From NCBI RefSeq assembly GCF_003217325.1, contig NZ_QJTI01000002.1:186001-250000 (forward strand): DNA of 64,000 nt, read 5' to 3'. The position numbers and the translations under genes were made by a program. Below are positions 44,116-51,943 of this stretch, in pieces. How positions within the stretch are numbered: position 1 is the stretch's first letter; every line of letters starts with the position of its first letter. The stretch is from Rhodopseudomonas faecalis (GTDB lineage Bacteria > Pseudomonadota > Alphaproteobacteria > Rhizobiales > Xanthobacteraceae). The notes under the pieces are model-generated. The model searched no databases. It saw only the letters and a program-made list of their open reading frames with translations, and had not been told where the DNA came from.

Positions 44116-45416
44116 CCAATATGCCCGCGATCCAATCGTTTGAGGATTTCGAGGCAGCGGCGCTCGAAATCTGCCGCCCGAAGCTCAAGAGCCGCTTTGG
44201 AGCGCTCGCTTGGGAGGACTTGGATCAGCCCGGCCCGGAGCATGAATACTTAATCGATGACTTTTTGACGATCGGCGACAAGTCCATCATCGGCGGCCCT
44301 AGCCGGTCCGGCAAATCGTTCCTTGCAATTGATGCGGGCATGTCGATCGCCCGCGGTGTACCGTTCTTTCAGCGCGATACGGTGCAGGGATTGGTTATCT
44401 ATCAGGCTGGCGAGGGCGCGAGGGGCGTCAAGAAGAGGCTGCGCGCCTATCGCAAGCACCACAACATCTCATCTGGGACCCGCGTTCCGTTCGTGCTCCT
44501 GCAGTCGAAAATCGACCTCTATTCGGCGGATGGGGACACCACGCCGCTGATCGAAGAATGCAAAGCTATCGCGGACATGTACGACGTGCCGCTGCGCGCC
44601 CTATTTATCGACACTTTGGCGACTGCGACTGCCGGCGCCGATGAGAACAGCGGAAAGGACATGGGCGCCGTCATGGCGAACATCGATCGCATCGTCCAGG
44701 CGCTGCCGGGCACGCACGTAGCGCTCGTCCATCACCTGAACGCCGCAGGCACCAAGCTGCGCGGGCATTCATCGATCTTCGCGAACATCGACCAGGTCAT
44801 AATTGTGACCCGCGACGAAGAAACGAACATTCGAACAGCGACCCTCGACAAGCAAAAGGACGATGAGGACGGCGTTCGTATCCGCTTCAGGCTGAGAAAA
44901 GTTGAGATCGGGGTGCGGCCGAATGGGAAGCCGCTGACGTCCTGCGTTGTGCAGCCGCTCGGCGGGGAGGCCGATATCAAGCCCGGCGGCGAGAAAAAGG
45001 ATCAGGGCGTCCGCCTGAACGCCGATGAGAACATTGTCTTCCGCGCGCTGCTTCAAGCGCTCCAAGCGCACGGTGAACGGCCCGCCGGCCACGCATCGAT
45101 CCCAGAGACGTCAATCGCTGTGCGTGCCTCGCATTGGAAGGCCGCATATCAGGCGATCGACCCGGCGGCATCCGACGATGACGACGAGAAAACGATCACC
45201 GATCGCGTCAATAAGGCGCTCAAGAGCGGCGGCGCGAAGCTGATGCAATACGGCGTCATTAAGCGCGACAACCCGTTCGTCTGGCTGACAGGAAAGCCGG
45301 TTCGCGGATTTGAGCGCGCTGTGGCTGCGTTCGAACTGCCCCGCCCGCCGCTATCAGGCGGCGACACGTCATGGGCGGACGGCCTCGACCAAGAGATCAA
45401 CGGGAGTGACTTGTGA
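44112..45416 (+). CDS. RepA-like AAA ATPase/helicase
   Basis: A 434-residue RecA-fold ATPase of the RepA/AAA_25 type: Walker A GGPSRSGKS in IIGGPSRSGKSFLAIDAGMSIARG, Walker B in RALFIDTLATAT, sensor stretch HVALVHHLNAAG, followed by VIIVTRDEETNIRTATLDKQKD. It likely acts as the replicative helicase for the primase encoded just upstream. The GTG at 44112 overlaps the primase stop by 4 bases and has GGAGG about 6 bases upstream; an ATG at 44121 is also possible. Confidence 0.9.
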   Translation: MTNMPAIQSFEDFEAAALEICRPKLKSRFGALAWEDLDQPGPEHEYLIDDFLTIGDKSIIGGPSRSGKSFLAIDAGMSIARGVPFFQRDTVQGLVIYQAGEGARGVKKRLRAYRKHHNISSGTRVPFVLLQSKIDLYSADGDTTPLIEECKAIADMYDVPLRALFIDTLATATAGADENSGKDMGAVMANIDRIVQALPGTHVALVHHLNAAGTKLRGHSSIFANIDQVIIVTRDEETNIRTATLDKQKDDEDGVRIRFRLRKVEIGVRPNGKPLTSCVVQPLGGEADIKPGGEKKDQGVRLNADENIVFRALLQALQAHGERPAGHASIPETSIAVRASHWKAAYQAIDPAASDDDDEKTITDRVNKALKSGGAKLMQYGVIKRDNPFVWLTGKPVRGFERAVAAFELPRPPLSGGDTSWADGLDQEINGSDL

Positions 45417-46249
45417 GTGATCCTGTCTTGCGTGTCCTAAGCCTTGGCGCAGGCGTGCAATCAACTACCTTGGCGCTTATGGCAGCCCACGGAGAAATCG
45501 GGCCGATGCCCGATTGTGCGATCATGGGAGACACCGGGTGGGAGCCTGCCGCTGTCTATGACCATCTTAGATGGTTGATGTCAGGGAACGTGCTGCCGTT
45601 CCCCGTTCATATCGTGTCGGCGGGCAATATCCGCGATGATCTTGTCGCGCGTAGCAATGGCGAGGGCGGGCGGTTCATCACTGTGCCGTTCTTCCTCAAG
45701 CACGCGAACGGCAAGCATGGCATCAGCCGGCGGCAATGCTCCAACCACTACAAGATCGAGCCTGTGCGAAAGAAGGTTCGCGAACTGCTCGGCAAAGGCC
45801 CCAGGGATCGCATCGCGCCGGGGGCTGTCGAGAAGTGGATTGGTATTTCGACCGACGAGATCATCCGCGCGACGCCATCTCGCGTTCGGTTTGAGGTCAA
45901 TCGTCATCCGCTGATCGAAAAGCGGATGAGCCGACAGGATTGCCTCGCTTGGCTGAAGCGCAACGGCTATCCGCCCCCGCCGAAGTCATCGTGCATCGGG
46001 TGCCCGTTCCACTCTAATTCGATGTGGCGAGATATGAGAGACAACGACGTTGGCGCCTGGGCGGATGCTGTGGAGATCGACCGCATTATTCGCAACCCGG
46101 TCGATCGCCCAGGCGTTCCCAAGATGCGGGGTTCTCAGTTCATGCACGCGCAGCGCATCCCACTGAGCGATGTTGATCTGTCAACCGCGGAGGATCGCGG
46201 GCAGTTGAATATGTTCAATCACGAATGCGAGGGGATGTGCGGTGTTTGA
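45413..46249 (+). CDS. PP-loop ATPase of the PAPS-reductase type
   Basis: A 278-residue protein with the adenine-nucleotide alpha hydrolase fold: LSLGAGVQSTTLALMA (PP-loop), then DTGWEPAAVYDHLRWL, RRQCSNHYKIEPVRKKVREL and, near the C-terminus, CIGCPFHSNSMWRDM, a possible iron-sulfur or zinc site. Phages often carry such proteins; sulfur transfer to DNA or tRNA is one proposed role, but nothing here proves it. The GTG at 45413 overlaps the ATPase stop by 4 bases, inside the replication operon. Confidence 0.84.
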   Translation: MSDPVLRVLSLGAGVQSTTLALMAAHGEIGPMPDCAIMGDTGWEPAAVYDHLRWLMSGNVLPFPVHIVSAGNIRDDLVARSNGEGGRFITVPFFLKHANGKHGISRRQCSNHYKIEPVRKKVRELLGKGPRDRIAPGAVEKWIGISTDEIIRATPSRVRFEVNRHPLIEKRMSRQDCLAWLKRNGYPPPPKSSCIGCPFHSNSMWRDMRDNDVGAWADAVEIDRIIRNPVDRPGVPKMRGSQFMHAQRIPLSDVDLSTAEDRGQLNMFNHECEGMCGV

Positions 46250-46739
46250 TGCCAGCAAGTTCAATCCGCTGGAAGACGGCCCGATGGGTGATTTCATCCC
46301 GCCCGAATGGACAGGCCCGCATGCCGGGAAGCGGCTCGCCGAGGCCTTCCAAACGCTCGCCGGGGTGCCGATCAAGGCTCACGGCGCGATGGTGACAGCA
46401 TGGCCCGACTACGTGCGCGATGCCGCCGATGAGATCAGCGATGAGGGTGAGCAGCGGCAGCCCCAGCGCCGCCGCTTCGCGCCGGCTGAGATTTCGCACA
46501 TGGAGGAGGCGATCTCCTGGCCGAGCCGCATTCTCGGCGGCGTCCCGGCGCAAATGCGGATTGTCCAGTTGATCGCTATCGCGCGGGCGTTCTCCCGCGA
46601 TGACGACGAATTGTTGAGGCGGCAGGAGCGGCTTTGCCAGCGCCGTGGCTGGTATTTGCCGACTGTGCTGCGTCAGAACCGTCGCGGGCTGCAAATGGTC
46701 GCCTGGGCACTGAACAGGGAAGGATTGCAGCCGTGGTGA
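46242..46739 (+). CDS. Phage protein of unknown function
   Basis: A 165-residue protein (MFDASKFNPLEDGPMGDFIPPEW, HMEEAISWPSRIL, LRRQERLCQRRGWYLPTVLRQNRRGLQMVAWALN). The C-terminal helical block with many arginines looks nucleic-acid binding. The GTG start overlaps the PP-loop gene by 8 bases. No family recognised. Confidence 0.78.
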   Translation: MFDASKFNPLEDGPMGDFIPPEWTGPHAGKRLAEAFQTLAGVPIKAHGAMVTAWPDYVRDAADEISDEGEQRQPQRRRFAPAEISHMEEAISWPSRILGGVPAQMRIVQLIAIARAFSRDDDELLRRQERLCQRRGWYLPTVLRQNRRGLQMVAWALNREGLQPW

Positions 46740-46930
46740 GCGTCGCTATCAACGACCAGCGGGTGAGGCGCATCGCCGGCACGAGCGATTTCGAACTTGT
46801 GACAGCCAGTGATCTGCGGCGGCTTTTGAACGCGGGGTTCGATACCAACGAAATCGGCCGCGCGTATTTCGTCCATGAAGCAAGGGTTTGGAATAGGATC
46901 GTGCATGATGACCCAGCAGTGCGTTTTTAG
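46736..46930 (+). CDS. Small helix-turn-helix-like phage protein
   Basis: A 64-residue protein (VSVAINDQRVRRIAG, DLRRLLNAGFDTNEIGRAYFVHEARVWNRIV), with a helix-turn-helix-like stretch near its C-terminus. The GTG at 46736 overlaps the preceding stop by 4 bases. Function unknown. Confidence 0.68.
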   Translation: MSVAINDQRVRRIAGTSDFELVTASDLRRLLNAGFDTNEIGRAYFVHEARVWNRIVHDDPAVRF

Positions 46931-47150
46931 TCGGGAATGGCAGGTCGCGCGCGATGGCGCCGGCTTCGCTGTCATCGAGAGCGACCCGGCGGCACCGGGC
47001 TCGACGGTCTTTCACGGGTTGCCAAGTCGCGAAGCTGCATTGGCGTTCATCGATCAACGCCGGGACGCTTTCGAGGCTTGCATTGAAACCCAACTGAGGA
47101 CCATGAACGATGAACTTGCCCTTCGTATGCGAGGTGCGGATCAACATTGA
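46905..47150 (+). CDS. Small phage protein, unknown function
   Basis: An 81-residue protein (MMTQQCVFSREWQVARDGAGFAVIESD, LPSREAALAFIDQRRDAFEAC). The first half is beta-rich and the second half helical. The ATG at 46905 has AGGAT upstream; it overlaps the preceding gene by 26 bases. No family recognised. Confidence 0.65.
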   Translation: MMTQQCVFSREWQVARDGAGFAVIESDPAAPGSTVFHGLPSREAALAFIDQRRDAFEACIETQLRTMNDELALRMRGADQH

Positions 47151-47352
47151 CGGCAAAACGCTGTCGCTATCAAAGGCGATCATGCCCCTCGATCTGGCGG
47201 CGATTGCGCCGCCGGCCGATCCTGCCGCCGGCCTGTCCCCCGAGAATGCCGCGGAATTCCACGAGCGCGCCGAGCGCCGGGATCGGTTCGTGTCCGCCCT
47301 TGGCGCATCCATCGCCCGCGAGATCACCGAGGGGCTGTTCCATGCCCGTTGA
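47110..47352 (+). CDS. Small phage protein, unknown function
   Basis: An 80-residue protein (MNLPFVCEVRINIDGKTLSLSKAI, AEFHERAERRDRFVSALGASIAREI). The ATG at 47110 has GAGGA about 9 bases upstream, but the gene overlaps its predecessor by 41 bases and the next by 11, so one of the three calls may be in error. Confidence 0.6.
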   Translation: MNLPFVCEVRINIDGKTLSLSKAIMPLDLAAIAPPADPAAGLSPENAAEFHERAERRDRFVSALGASIAREITEGLFHAR

Positions 47353-47977
47353 ACTCGAAATCCCGCACGGCGCGACCAAGGAATATCTGCTCGCGTTCGG
47401 TGTCGCTGCGGTATATGTGGCGGCCCCGCTTTCCGGCGAGCCCGCGGCGATCGGCGTCGCGCGGGACCTTGGCCGCGCCCTCGCGAAGCTGCGCGAGCGA
47501 TGGCAGCCGGCGATTTTCATCAACTACGCGATCTGGACCTCCAATCATCAGCGCGCCGAGGCGATCGTTGATGAGGTCGCCGCGGTATTCGGGCCGTCGC
47601 TGGCGAGCAGCACCAAGGGCGTCTTTGAGGTGCGCGGCGAACGGCTGGTGGGCGCGATTGATGCTGTCATTGATCGCAACGGCTGGACGGCGACCCGGCA
47701 TGATGTCGCGCTCGGGCGTGTCCGCGCCGCCATCGATCATCTCGACACCGCGCTGGCGCAAGCCAAGGCGGCCGGCGGGCTAAAGTTCTTCAACACGGCG
47801 TTCAAGAACTATCGGCAGCAAGCCATGAGCCGCGGCGAGCGGTTCATGACCTATGGCGAGGCTTACAACCGCTTTCGCCGGCACATGGTTGCGCAGATCG
47901 CAAGCCGGCCGGCGCATGGTAAAGCCGCGGGGCTTGAGTATGGCGATGCACTCAAGGTCGTTTTTAGGAGGGGCTGA
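47342..47977 (+). CDS. Phage protein of unknown function
   Basis: A 211-residue protein starting MPVELEIPHGATKEYLLAFG, with a TM-like but probably buried segment AFGVAAVYVAAPLSGEP and a helical C-terminal half (FKNYRQQAMSRGERFMTYGEAYNRFRRHM). The middle stretch (AIVDEVAAVFGPSLASSTKGVFEV) suggests a mixed fold. Not recognised. Confidence 0.75.
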   Translation: MPVELEIPHGATKEYLLAFGVAAVYVAAPLSGEPAAIGVARDLGRALAKLRERWQPAIFINYAIWTSNHQRAEAIVDEVAAVFGPSLASSTKGVFEVRGERLVGAIDAVIDRNGWTATRHDVALGRVRAAIDHLDTALAQAKAAGGLKFFNTAFKNYRQQAMSRGERFMTYGEAYNRFRRHMVAQIASRPAHGKAAGLEYGDALKVVFRRG

Positions 47978-48210
47978 TGTTGGAATTCCGGCCGACCAAA
48001 TACGCGAACACCGACGAGTTCGGCGGGGCCAAGCTTTACCGCGGTGATGATTGGCTCGGCACAGTTTGGCGTCACGTCTGCGGTTGGTCATGGGTCCTTG
48101 TATGCCACCCGGCGAAGCCGGGTGGAGGCGGCGATGACTTCGCCGATGCGGCCGCGAAGTTGATCGCGGCACTGCGCGAGTTTGAAGCGTGGGTGGTTAG
48201 TAGCGAGTGA
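47977..48210 (+). CDS. Small phage protein, unknown function
   Basis: A 77-residue tryptophan-rich protein (LGTVWRHVCGWSWVLVCHPAKPG, LREFEAWVV). The ATG at 47977 shares one base with the preceding stop. No family recognised. Confidence 0.65.
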   Translation: MLEFRPTKYANTDEFGGAKLYRGDDWLGTVWRHVCGWSWVLVCHPAKPGGGGDDFADAAAKLIAALREFEAWVVSSE

Positions 48211-48344
48211 GCAGCGAACTAATCGCGTCGGCGCAATAAATAATTGCGATTTTTTGTAACGTGGGGCTCGCCACGTCATCAGTCCGCCGATAATATCATA
48301 ACAAGATCAACGGGATAGATGATCCCAAGGCAAGGACGAAGTAG

Positions 48345-48545
48345 ATGACCATCAGCAAGCTTTCCCCCGCAGACCTCGGCATCCTGGCCGCCGCGCTCGA
48401 TGATGCCCGCTCCCAGCGCCTGGGCGATGATGGCATCTGCGATGAGATCGCCCGTGCGATCATCGTGAACGACATCGCCCACGGCGATGCGGCCAAGAAG
48501 CTGGCCTATGAATACGTCCATTCGTACATCAAGGCTCGCGCTTAA
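48345..48545 (+). CDS. Small acidic phage protein, unknown function
   Basis: A 66-residue helical protein (LSPADLGILAAALDDARSQRLGDD, IVNDIAHGDAAKKLAYEYV). Preceded by AAGGACG, a usable ribosome binding site, and by an AT-rich gap (48211-48344) that could contain a promoter. Followed by a hairpin at 48562-48583. Confidence 0.7.
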   Translation: MTISKLSPADLGILAAALDDARSQRLGDDGICDEIARAIIVNDIAHGDAAKKLAYEYVHSYIKARA

Positions 48546-48561
48546 CGCGCGGAGCTGGATC

Positions 48562-48590
48562 AGGGCGGCCTCAGGGCCGCCCTCTGTTTG
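48562..48590 (+). terminator. Probable terminator after the gene at 48345
   Basis: A perfect 9-base-pair stem (48562-48570 with 48575-48583; AGGGCGGCC/GGCCGCCCT, loop of four) is followed by CTGTTTGT. The T content is modest, so it may be partial. Confidence 0.6.
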
Positions 48591-48610
48591 TCAAGGCAAG
48601 GACAAAGGCA

Positions 48611-48865
48611 ATGACCTGCAAGCAAGAACTCACCGACCGAAGCCTCGAACTGTTCCTTGCGTATGCAAAGGACGCTGTGAATTGGTCGGGCACCCCGGCT
48701 GTTGGCGGCAATGTCGGCGGCTCCAAGGCAGACCGCGGCAACCTGACCCAGCTAAAGCAGGCAGGGTTGATCACGACGTTCGTTGAGGATGGGTGCGCGT
48801 TTATTGAATTCACGCCGGCCGGCGCCGCGCTCGCGGCCAAGCACGACATCAACGTGAAATGCTAG
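48611..48865 (+). CDS. Small phage protein, unknown function
   Basis: An 84-residue protein (ELTDRSLELFLAYAKDAVNWSGTPAVGG, LTQLKQAGLITTFVEDGCAFIEFTPAGAAL). The final block resembles a winged-helix wing. Ribosome binding site AAGGACAAAGG upstream of the ATG. No family recognised. Confidence 0.7.
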   Translation: MTCKQELTDRSLELFLAYAKDAVNWSGTPAVGGNVGGSKADRGNLTQLKQAGLITTFVEDGCAFIEFTPAGAALAAKHDINVKC

Positions 48866-48878
48866 GAGGGAGGCGCCG

Positions 48879-49229
48879 ATGAAGCGTGAAGCATCGTTCG
48901 ATCTGATGGGCGATCGCTATCAGTTCGATTTCAAGCTGTGCTCGCCGGAGAGGGGGTGGGCGCAGATCGACACCCGACAGGACGCCCCCTATTACGGGAC
49001 ATGGTGCAACCCGACCACCCGGGAAATTGTCAGCTACAGCGAGGGCGACATCAGCCGCGCGTGGGCCGAGAATGCAGATGATTTCAAGGCCGAGCTTCGC
49101 CGCGTTGTCGATTGGCACCGGGAGCGGGGCTTCTTCATCGGGATCGACCCAATCACCGAGCCGATCCGCGACGCGCTGGTCGAGCTCGGCTTCAACGGCG
49201 ACCTGCACGAGATTTGGAGGAAGGGCTGA
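48879..49229 (+). CDS. Small phage protein, unknown function
   Basis: A 116-residue protein (FDLMGDRYQFDFKLCSPERGWAQIDTRQDAPYYGTWCNP, WAENADDFKAELRRVVDWHRERGFFIGID). It reads as a compact alpha-beta domain with an exposed tryptophan cluster. Ribosome binding site GGAGGGAGG about 12 bases upstream. No family recognised. Confidence 0.76.
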   Translation: MKREASFDLMGDRYQFDFKLCSPERGWAQIDTRQDAPYYGTWCNPTTREIVSYSEGDISRAWAENADDFKAELRRVVDWHRERGFFIGIDPITEPIRDALVELGFNGDLHEIWRKG

Positions 49230-49234
49230 AATCC

Positions 49235-49441
49235 ATGCGTTTTAGAGTAGGCGATCGAGTGCGATACGCCGACGCCTTTTGCAAGGATACGAGCACGACC
49301 GATGCCGGCGAGCGCGATATGGCCGCCCGGCGGGGGGAAGTTGTTCGAGTTTTCAAATCTGGCGCTCTGTGCGACGTCGATTTCGGCGACCAATTCATCC
49401 AGTTCGAAACTGGTACGCCGAACCTGGTGCTGGGCGACTAG
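49235..49441 (+). CDS. Small beta-barrel phage protein
   Basis: A 68-residue protein (MRFRVGDRVRYADAF, RRGEVVRVFKSGALCDVDFGDQFIQFE) with the alternating pattern of a small SH3-like barrel, as in other short phage proteins that begin with a (F/V)xxGDxVR motif. It is the last gene before the terminator at 49464-49498. Confidence 0.74.
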   Translation: MRFRVGDRVRYADAFCKDTSTTDAGERDMAARRGEVVRVFKSGALCDVDFGDQFIQFETGTPNLVLGD

Positions 49442-49463
49442 GGTTCGTTCGTCCGCTTCGCTT

Positions 49464-49498
49464 TCGGCGCCCGGCCTTGCCGTGGCGCCGATTTTTTT
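49464..49498 (+). terminator. Intrinsic terminator ending the middle operon
   Basis: Perfect 8-base-pair stem TCGGCGCC/GGCGCCGA (49464-49471 with 49484-49491) directly followed by seven T (49492-49498). A textbook rho-independent terminator for rightward transcription, 23 bases past the last middle gene. Confidence 0.92.
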
Positions 49499-49753
49499 GG
49501 CTGGTGCCGAGCGACACAGCATTCGTCAAGTAATGCCGGGCAGGCGCATACTTCTTGTGGTGGCGAGCGCTGTGCTCGACACAATATAACGCGTTGCAAC
49601 CCCGCCGCGGGCGATTGACCAGCGCCGCGATTTGCTGCCCCATACGCGCGCTCGCTCGATGGGGGGCGTGCGCCCACCCCTTGGCGCTGCGCGGTTGCCA
49701 ATCCGCCTTCTCCCCCACGCTGAGCCTCGGCTACCACCCAATGGCAAGCCGTA

Positions 49754-49793
49754 GCCCGCCGCCCGCCTTGCCTCGGGCGGCGGGCCGTTTTAT
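49754..49793 (+). terminator. Second strong hairpin before the late genes
   Basis: A perfect 12-base-pair stem GCCCGCCGCCCG/CGGGCGGCGGGC (49754-49765 with 49774-49785, loop of eight) is followed by CGTTTTA. It lies 9 bases upstream of the first late gene and looks like a terminator, so late transcription must either start after it or be antiterminated. Confidence 0.75.
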
Positions 49794-49802
49794 GGGGGCG
49801 CT

Positions 49803-50396
49803 ATGTCCGGGCTGGAACTCAAGGTCGAATTCGACCCCGCGAAGGTTACGCGCTTCCACAACATGGTTGCCGTGCTGGGATCAGATAAGGCGCGCCTCGC
49901 GATGTGCCGCGCGCTGAACCATGAAGGCGACAAAGCCCGCACCAAGGTCATCGCCGCCCTGACTGATCAGACCGGCTTGCAGCGGCAGGTGATCGCCCGG
50001 GCAGTCAAGCGGATCGGCGCTTATGACGGCAGCAACGGGGGCGGCGCCCGGATGCAGTACCTCATGGAGAGCGCGGGCGGCGACGTCCGGCTCAAGTTCT
50101 TCCGATCTCGCGAAACGCAGTCCGGCGTCACCGCGTATCCCCACAACACGCTGACGCGCTTCCCGCATTACTTCATCCGCGGCGGCAAATGGCCGGCCCG
50201 CGTGGCGCTGAAATTCGGGGGTGAGGTGAAGTATCGCGCCGGCAAGTCCCGGCTGCCGATCAAGACGGCCAAGTCAGGCGTGGTGATCCCGGCAGAGATG
50301 GTGCAGGGGGCGACTGCCGACGCATTCCAGGGCGCAGCCGGCGGGATGGCGGACCGCATCATGCACGAGCTGACGTACCTGATGGGCGGGGTGTAG
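49803..50396 (+). CDS. Minor tail protein Z-like protein
   Basis: A 197-residue protein of the lambda gpZ/minor-tail-Z type: VTRFHNMVAVLG, RLAMCRALNHEGDKARTKVIAALTDQTGLQRQVIARAVK, then a beta-rich part ending IKTAKSGVVIPAEMVQGATADAFQ. In lambda, gpZ is needed for correct positioning of DNA at the tail end. Here it precedes the terminase genes, separate from the tail module. Assignment rests on pattern, not search. Confidence 0.72.
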   Translation: MSGLELKVEFDPAKVTRFHNMVAVLGSDKARLAMCRALNHEGDKARTKVIAALTDQTGLQRQVIARAVKRIGAYDGSNGGGARMQYLMESAGGDVRLKFFRSRETQSGVTAYPHNTLTRFPHYFIRGGKWPARVALKFGGEVKYRAGKSRLPIKTAKSGVVIPAEMVQGATADAFQGAAGGMADRIMHELTYLMGGV

Positions 50397-51163
50397 GAGC
50401 TGGGTCATGGCCGGCGGCGACGCCGGGCCGCGGCCTCTTGATGGCCTGGGCCGGGGTGCGCAGCGCCGAGCATCTGGTGGCATTGGCGGGGCAACAGCTC
50501 GCCACCGCCTGGCGGACTTGCCGCGGCCATCCTGCTCCATAGGAGGGGAGGGGACCCCAATCCTTCGCCCTGGCCCTGGCAGACGCGCGCCGCGCTAGGG
50601 CGGTGGCACCACCCACCCAAGGGGGCTCCCCATGGGGGGGTACCCCACTTACCCCACCAAAACCGCATGACCCATGCGCACAGCGCAGGACGAGCGGGGC
50701 CGGCTCCGGCTTGGGCTGCCCCATGCCAGCGCCATCAGGCGCGAGGGGCATGGGGCACAGAACCCCTAGGATGGTCGCTGATGGGCGTTCGACCGCCCCA
50801 ATCTCTCAAGGGAACCGAGCGCGAACCCATGCCCAGCGCCCCCGACTGCCCCGTCAAAGGTACTTGTGGCGGGGCGAGGGGGCTGCGCGGGGGAGGAGCC
50901 CAATACTTTTGAAAAGTTGGGCGGACAAAAAATCGGTTTTGTTTTGGTCGGCGGGGGGCGGCCGGCCGTGTGATACCGCCGCGGCGGCAAGGCGGGCGGC
51001 GTTGTCCTGCGGAAAACGCATAGGTCGCGGGTGGCCACCCGTTCCATCCGCCGGGCGGTGATCCGCCTCCATGATCATTCGTGGGCGCAACTGCTGCCGC
51101 CCGAAAGGCCCGGCCGGGTATGTGCTGCGTCCCGGCCGGGCGCCAATCTGCTGTAGGTTGCCG
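50397..51163. other. Long GC-rich non-coding region with RNA-like structures
   Basis: About 770 bases where I cannot support a gene: frames on both strands give low-complexity Gly/Pro/Arg sequence. It includes tight inverted repeats, the best at 50718-50756 (10-base-pair outer stem plus nested 5-base-pair stem), a G/C-run block CCCCATGGGGGGGTACCCC around 50629-50648 and an A/T pocket at about 50908-50948. A small frame at 50441-50542 (33 codons, MAWAGVRSAEHLVALAG) has good codon use but no ribosome binding site. Functions such as cos, packaging site or non-coding RNA are possible. Confidence 0.55.
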
Positions 51164-51943
51164 ATGACTATCGAGAAGACATGGCCCGCCGACAAAGTTG
51201 AGCGGTGGCCGATCGCCGACATTCGCCCTTATGCCCGGAACACAAAGCGGCATCCGCCGGAGCAGGTCGGGCAGATCGCTGCGGTGATCAGCGAGCTGGG
51301 GTGGACAACTCCGATCTTGGTTGACGAGAGCGGCGAGATCATTGCCGGGCACGGCCGCTATGAGGCGGCGAAGCTGCTCGACCTCGATGAGGTGCCGGTG
51401 ATCGTTGCGCGCGGCTGGACCGATGATCAGGCCCGCGCCTATCGGATCGCCGACAACAAGCTGGCGGAGAACGCTGAGTGGGACGAGGACCTGCTTAAGC
51501 TGGAAATCGGCGATCTCGCCGCGGCTGATTTTGACACGGGCTTGCTTGGGTTTAGCTCGGATGAGATCGACGCCATGTTGGCGCCGGTCGATCCCAAGGC
51601 CGAGCAGCGCGCATCGCATGGGCGGCTATCGGAGCGGTTTGGCGTCCCGCCGTTTTCAGTTCTGAGCGCCCGCGATGGGCGGTGGCAGGAGCGCAAGCGC
51701 TCTTGGCTTGGCCTCGGCATCCAATCTGAACTCGGCCGCGGCGCGCTGGCGAAGGATCATGGCGCCAGCGCCGGTGAGCAGGGCGAAGGCGGGCGCTCAT
51801 ATCGCAGCAAGGTCGCCCCGGGCGGCTCGCTGATGCCGGCGCGCGATCCCAAGACGGGCAAGATCGTTCGGTCTGACAGCCGCGGGCGCCCCGTCAAAGG
51901 CACCGGGAAGAAAGGGAAAGGCCGCGCCAATGCGGAAGCCTGA
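51164..51943 (+). CDS. ParB-like nuclease-domain protein
   Basis: A 259-residue protein with an N-terminal ParB/sulfiredoxin-like domain: VERWPIADIRPYARNTKRHPPEQVGQIAAVISELGWTTPILVDESGEIIAGHGRYEAAKLLDLDEVPVIVARG, containing the ADIRPY..N box and GHGRYEAA box. The C-terminal part is basic and disordered (VKGTGKKGKGRANAEA). In phages this domain normally precedes a DNA methyltransferase, often in one protein; here the methyltransferase is a separate gene overlapping by 14 bases. Confidence 0.88.
   Translation: MTIEKTWPADKVERWPIADIRPYARNTKRHPPEQVGQIAAVISELGWTTPILVDESGEIIAGHGRYEAAKLLDLDEVPVIVARGWTDDQARAYRIADNKLAENAEWDEDLLKLEIGDLAAADFDTGLLGFSSDEIDAMLAPVDPKAEQRASHGRLSERFGVPPFSVLSARDGRWQERKRSWLGLGIQSELGRGALAKDHGASAGEQGEGGRSYRSKVAPGGSLMPARDPKTGKIVRSDSRGRPVKGTGKKGKGRANAEA

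Larger units (their letters stand above)
49442..49802. other. Non-coding stretch between two terminators
   Basis: About 360 bases with no plausible gene. The terminator at 49464-49498 marks one side and a second hairpin (49754-49785) the other. In between, an AATATAACG sequence near 49579-49587 is the only -10-like element seen. The stretch may hold the late promoter and a leader or a small RNA. Confidence 0.6.

Noticed and set aside
48246-48280. Hairpin ACGTGG/CCACGT next to a T-run as terminator
   Set aside because: The T-run is upstream of the hairpin in the direction of transcription, so it does not form an intrinsic terminator for the rightward genes.
50603-51061. Open frames of 60-300 codons on both strands in the GC-rich late gap
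   Set aside because: All give low-complexity Gly/Pro/Arg-rich sequence, contradict each other in frame and lack ribosome binding sites; treated as non-coding.
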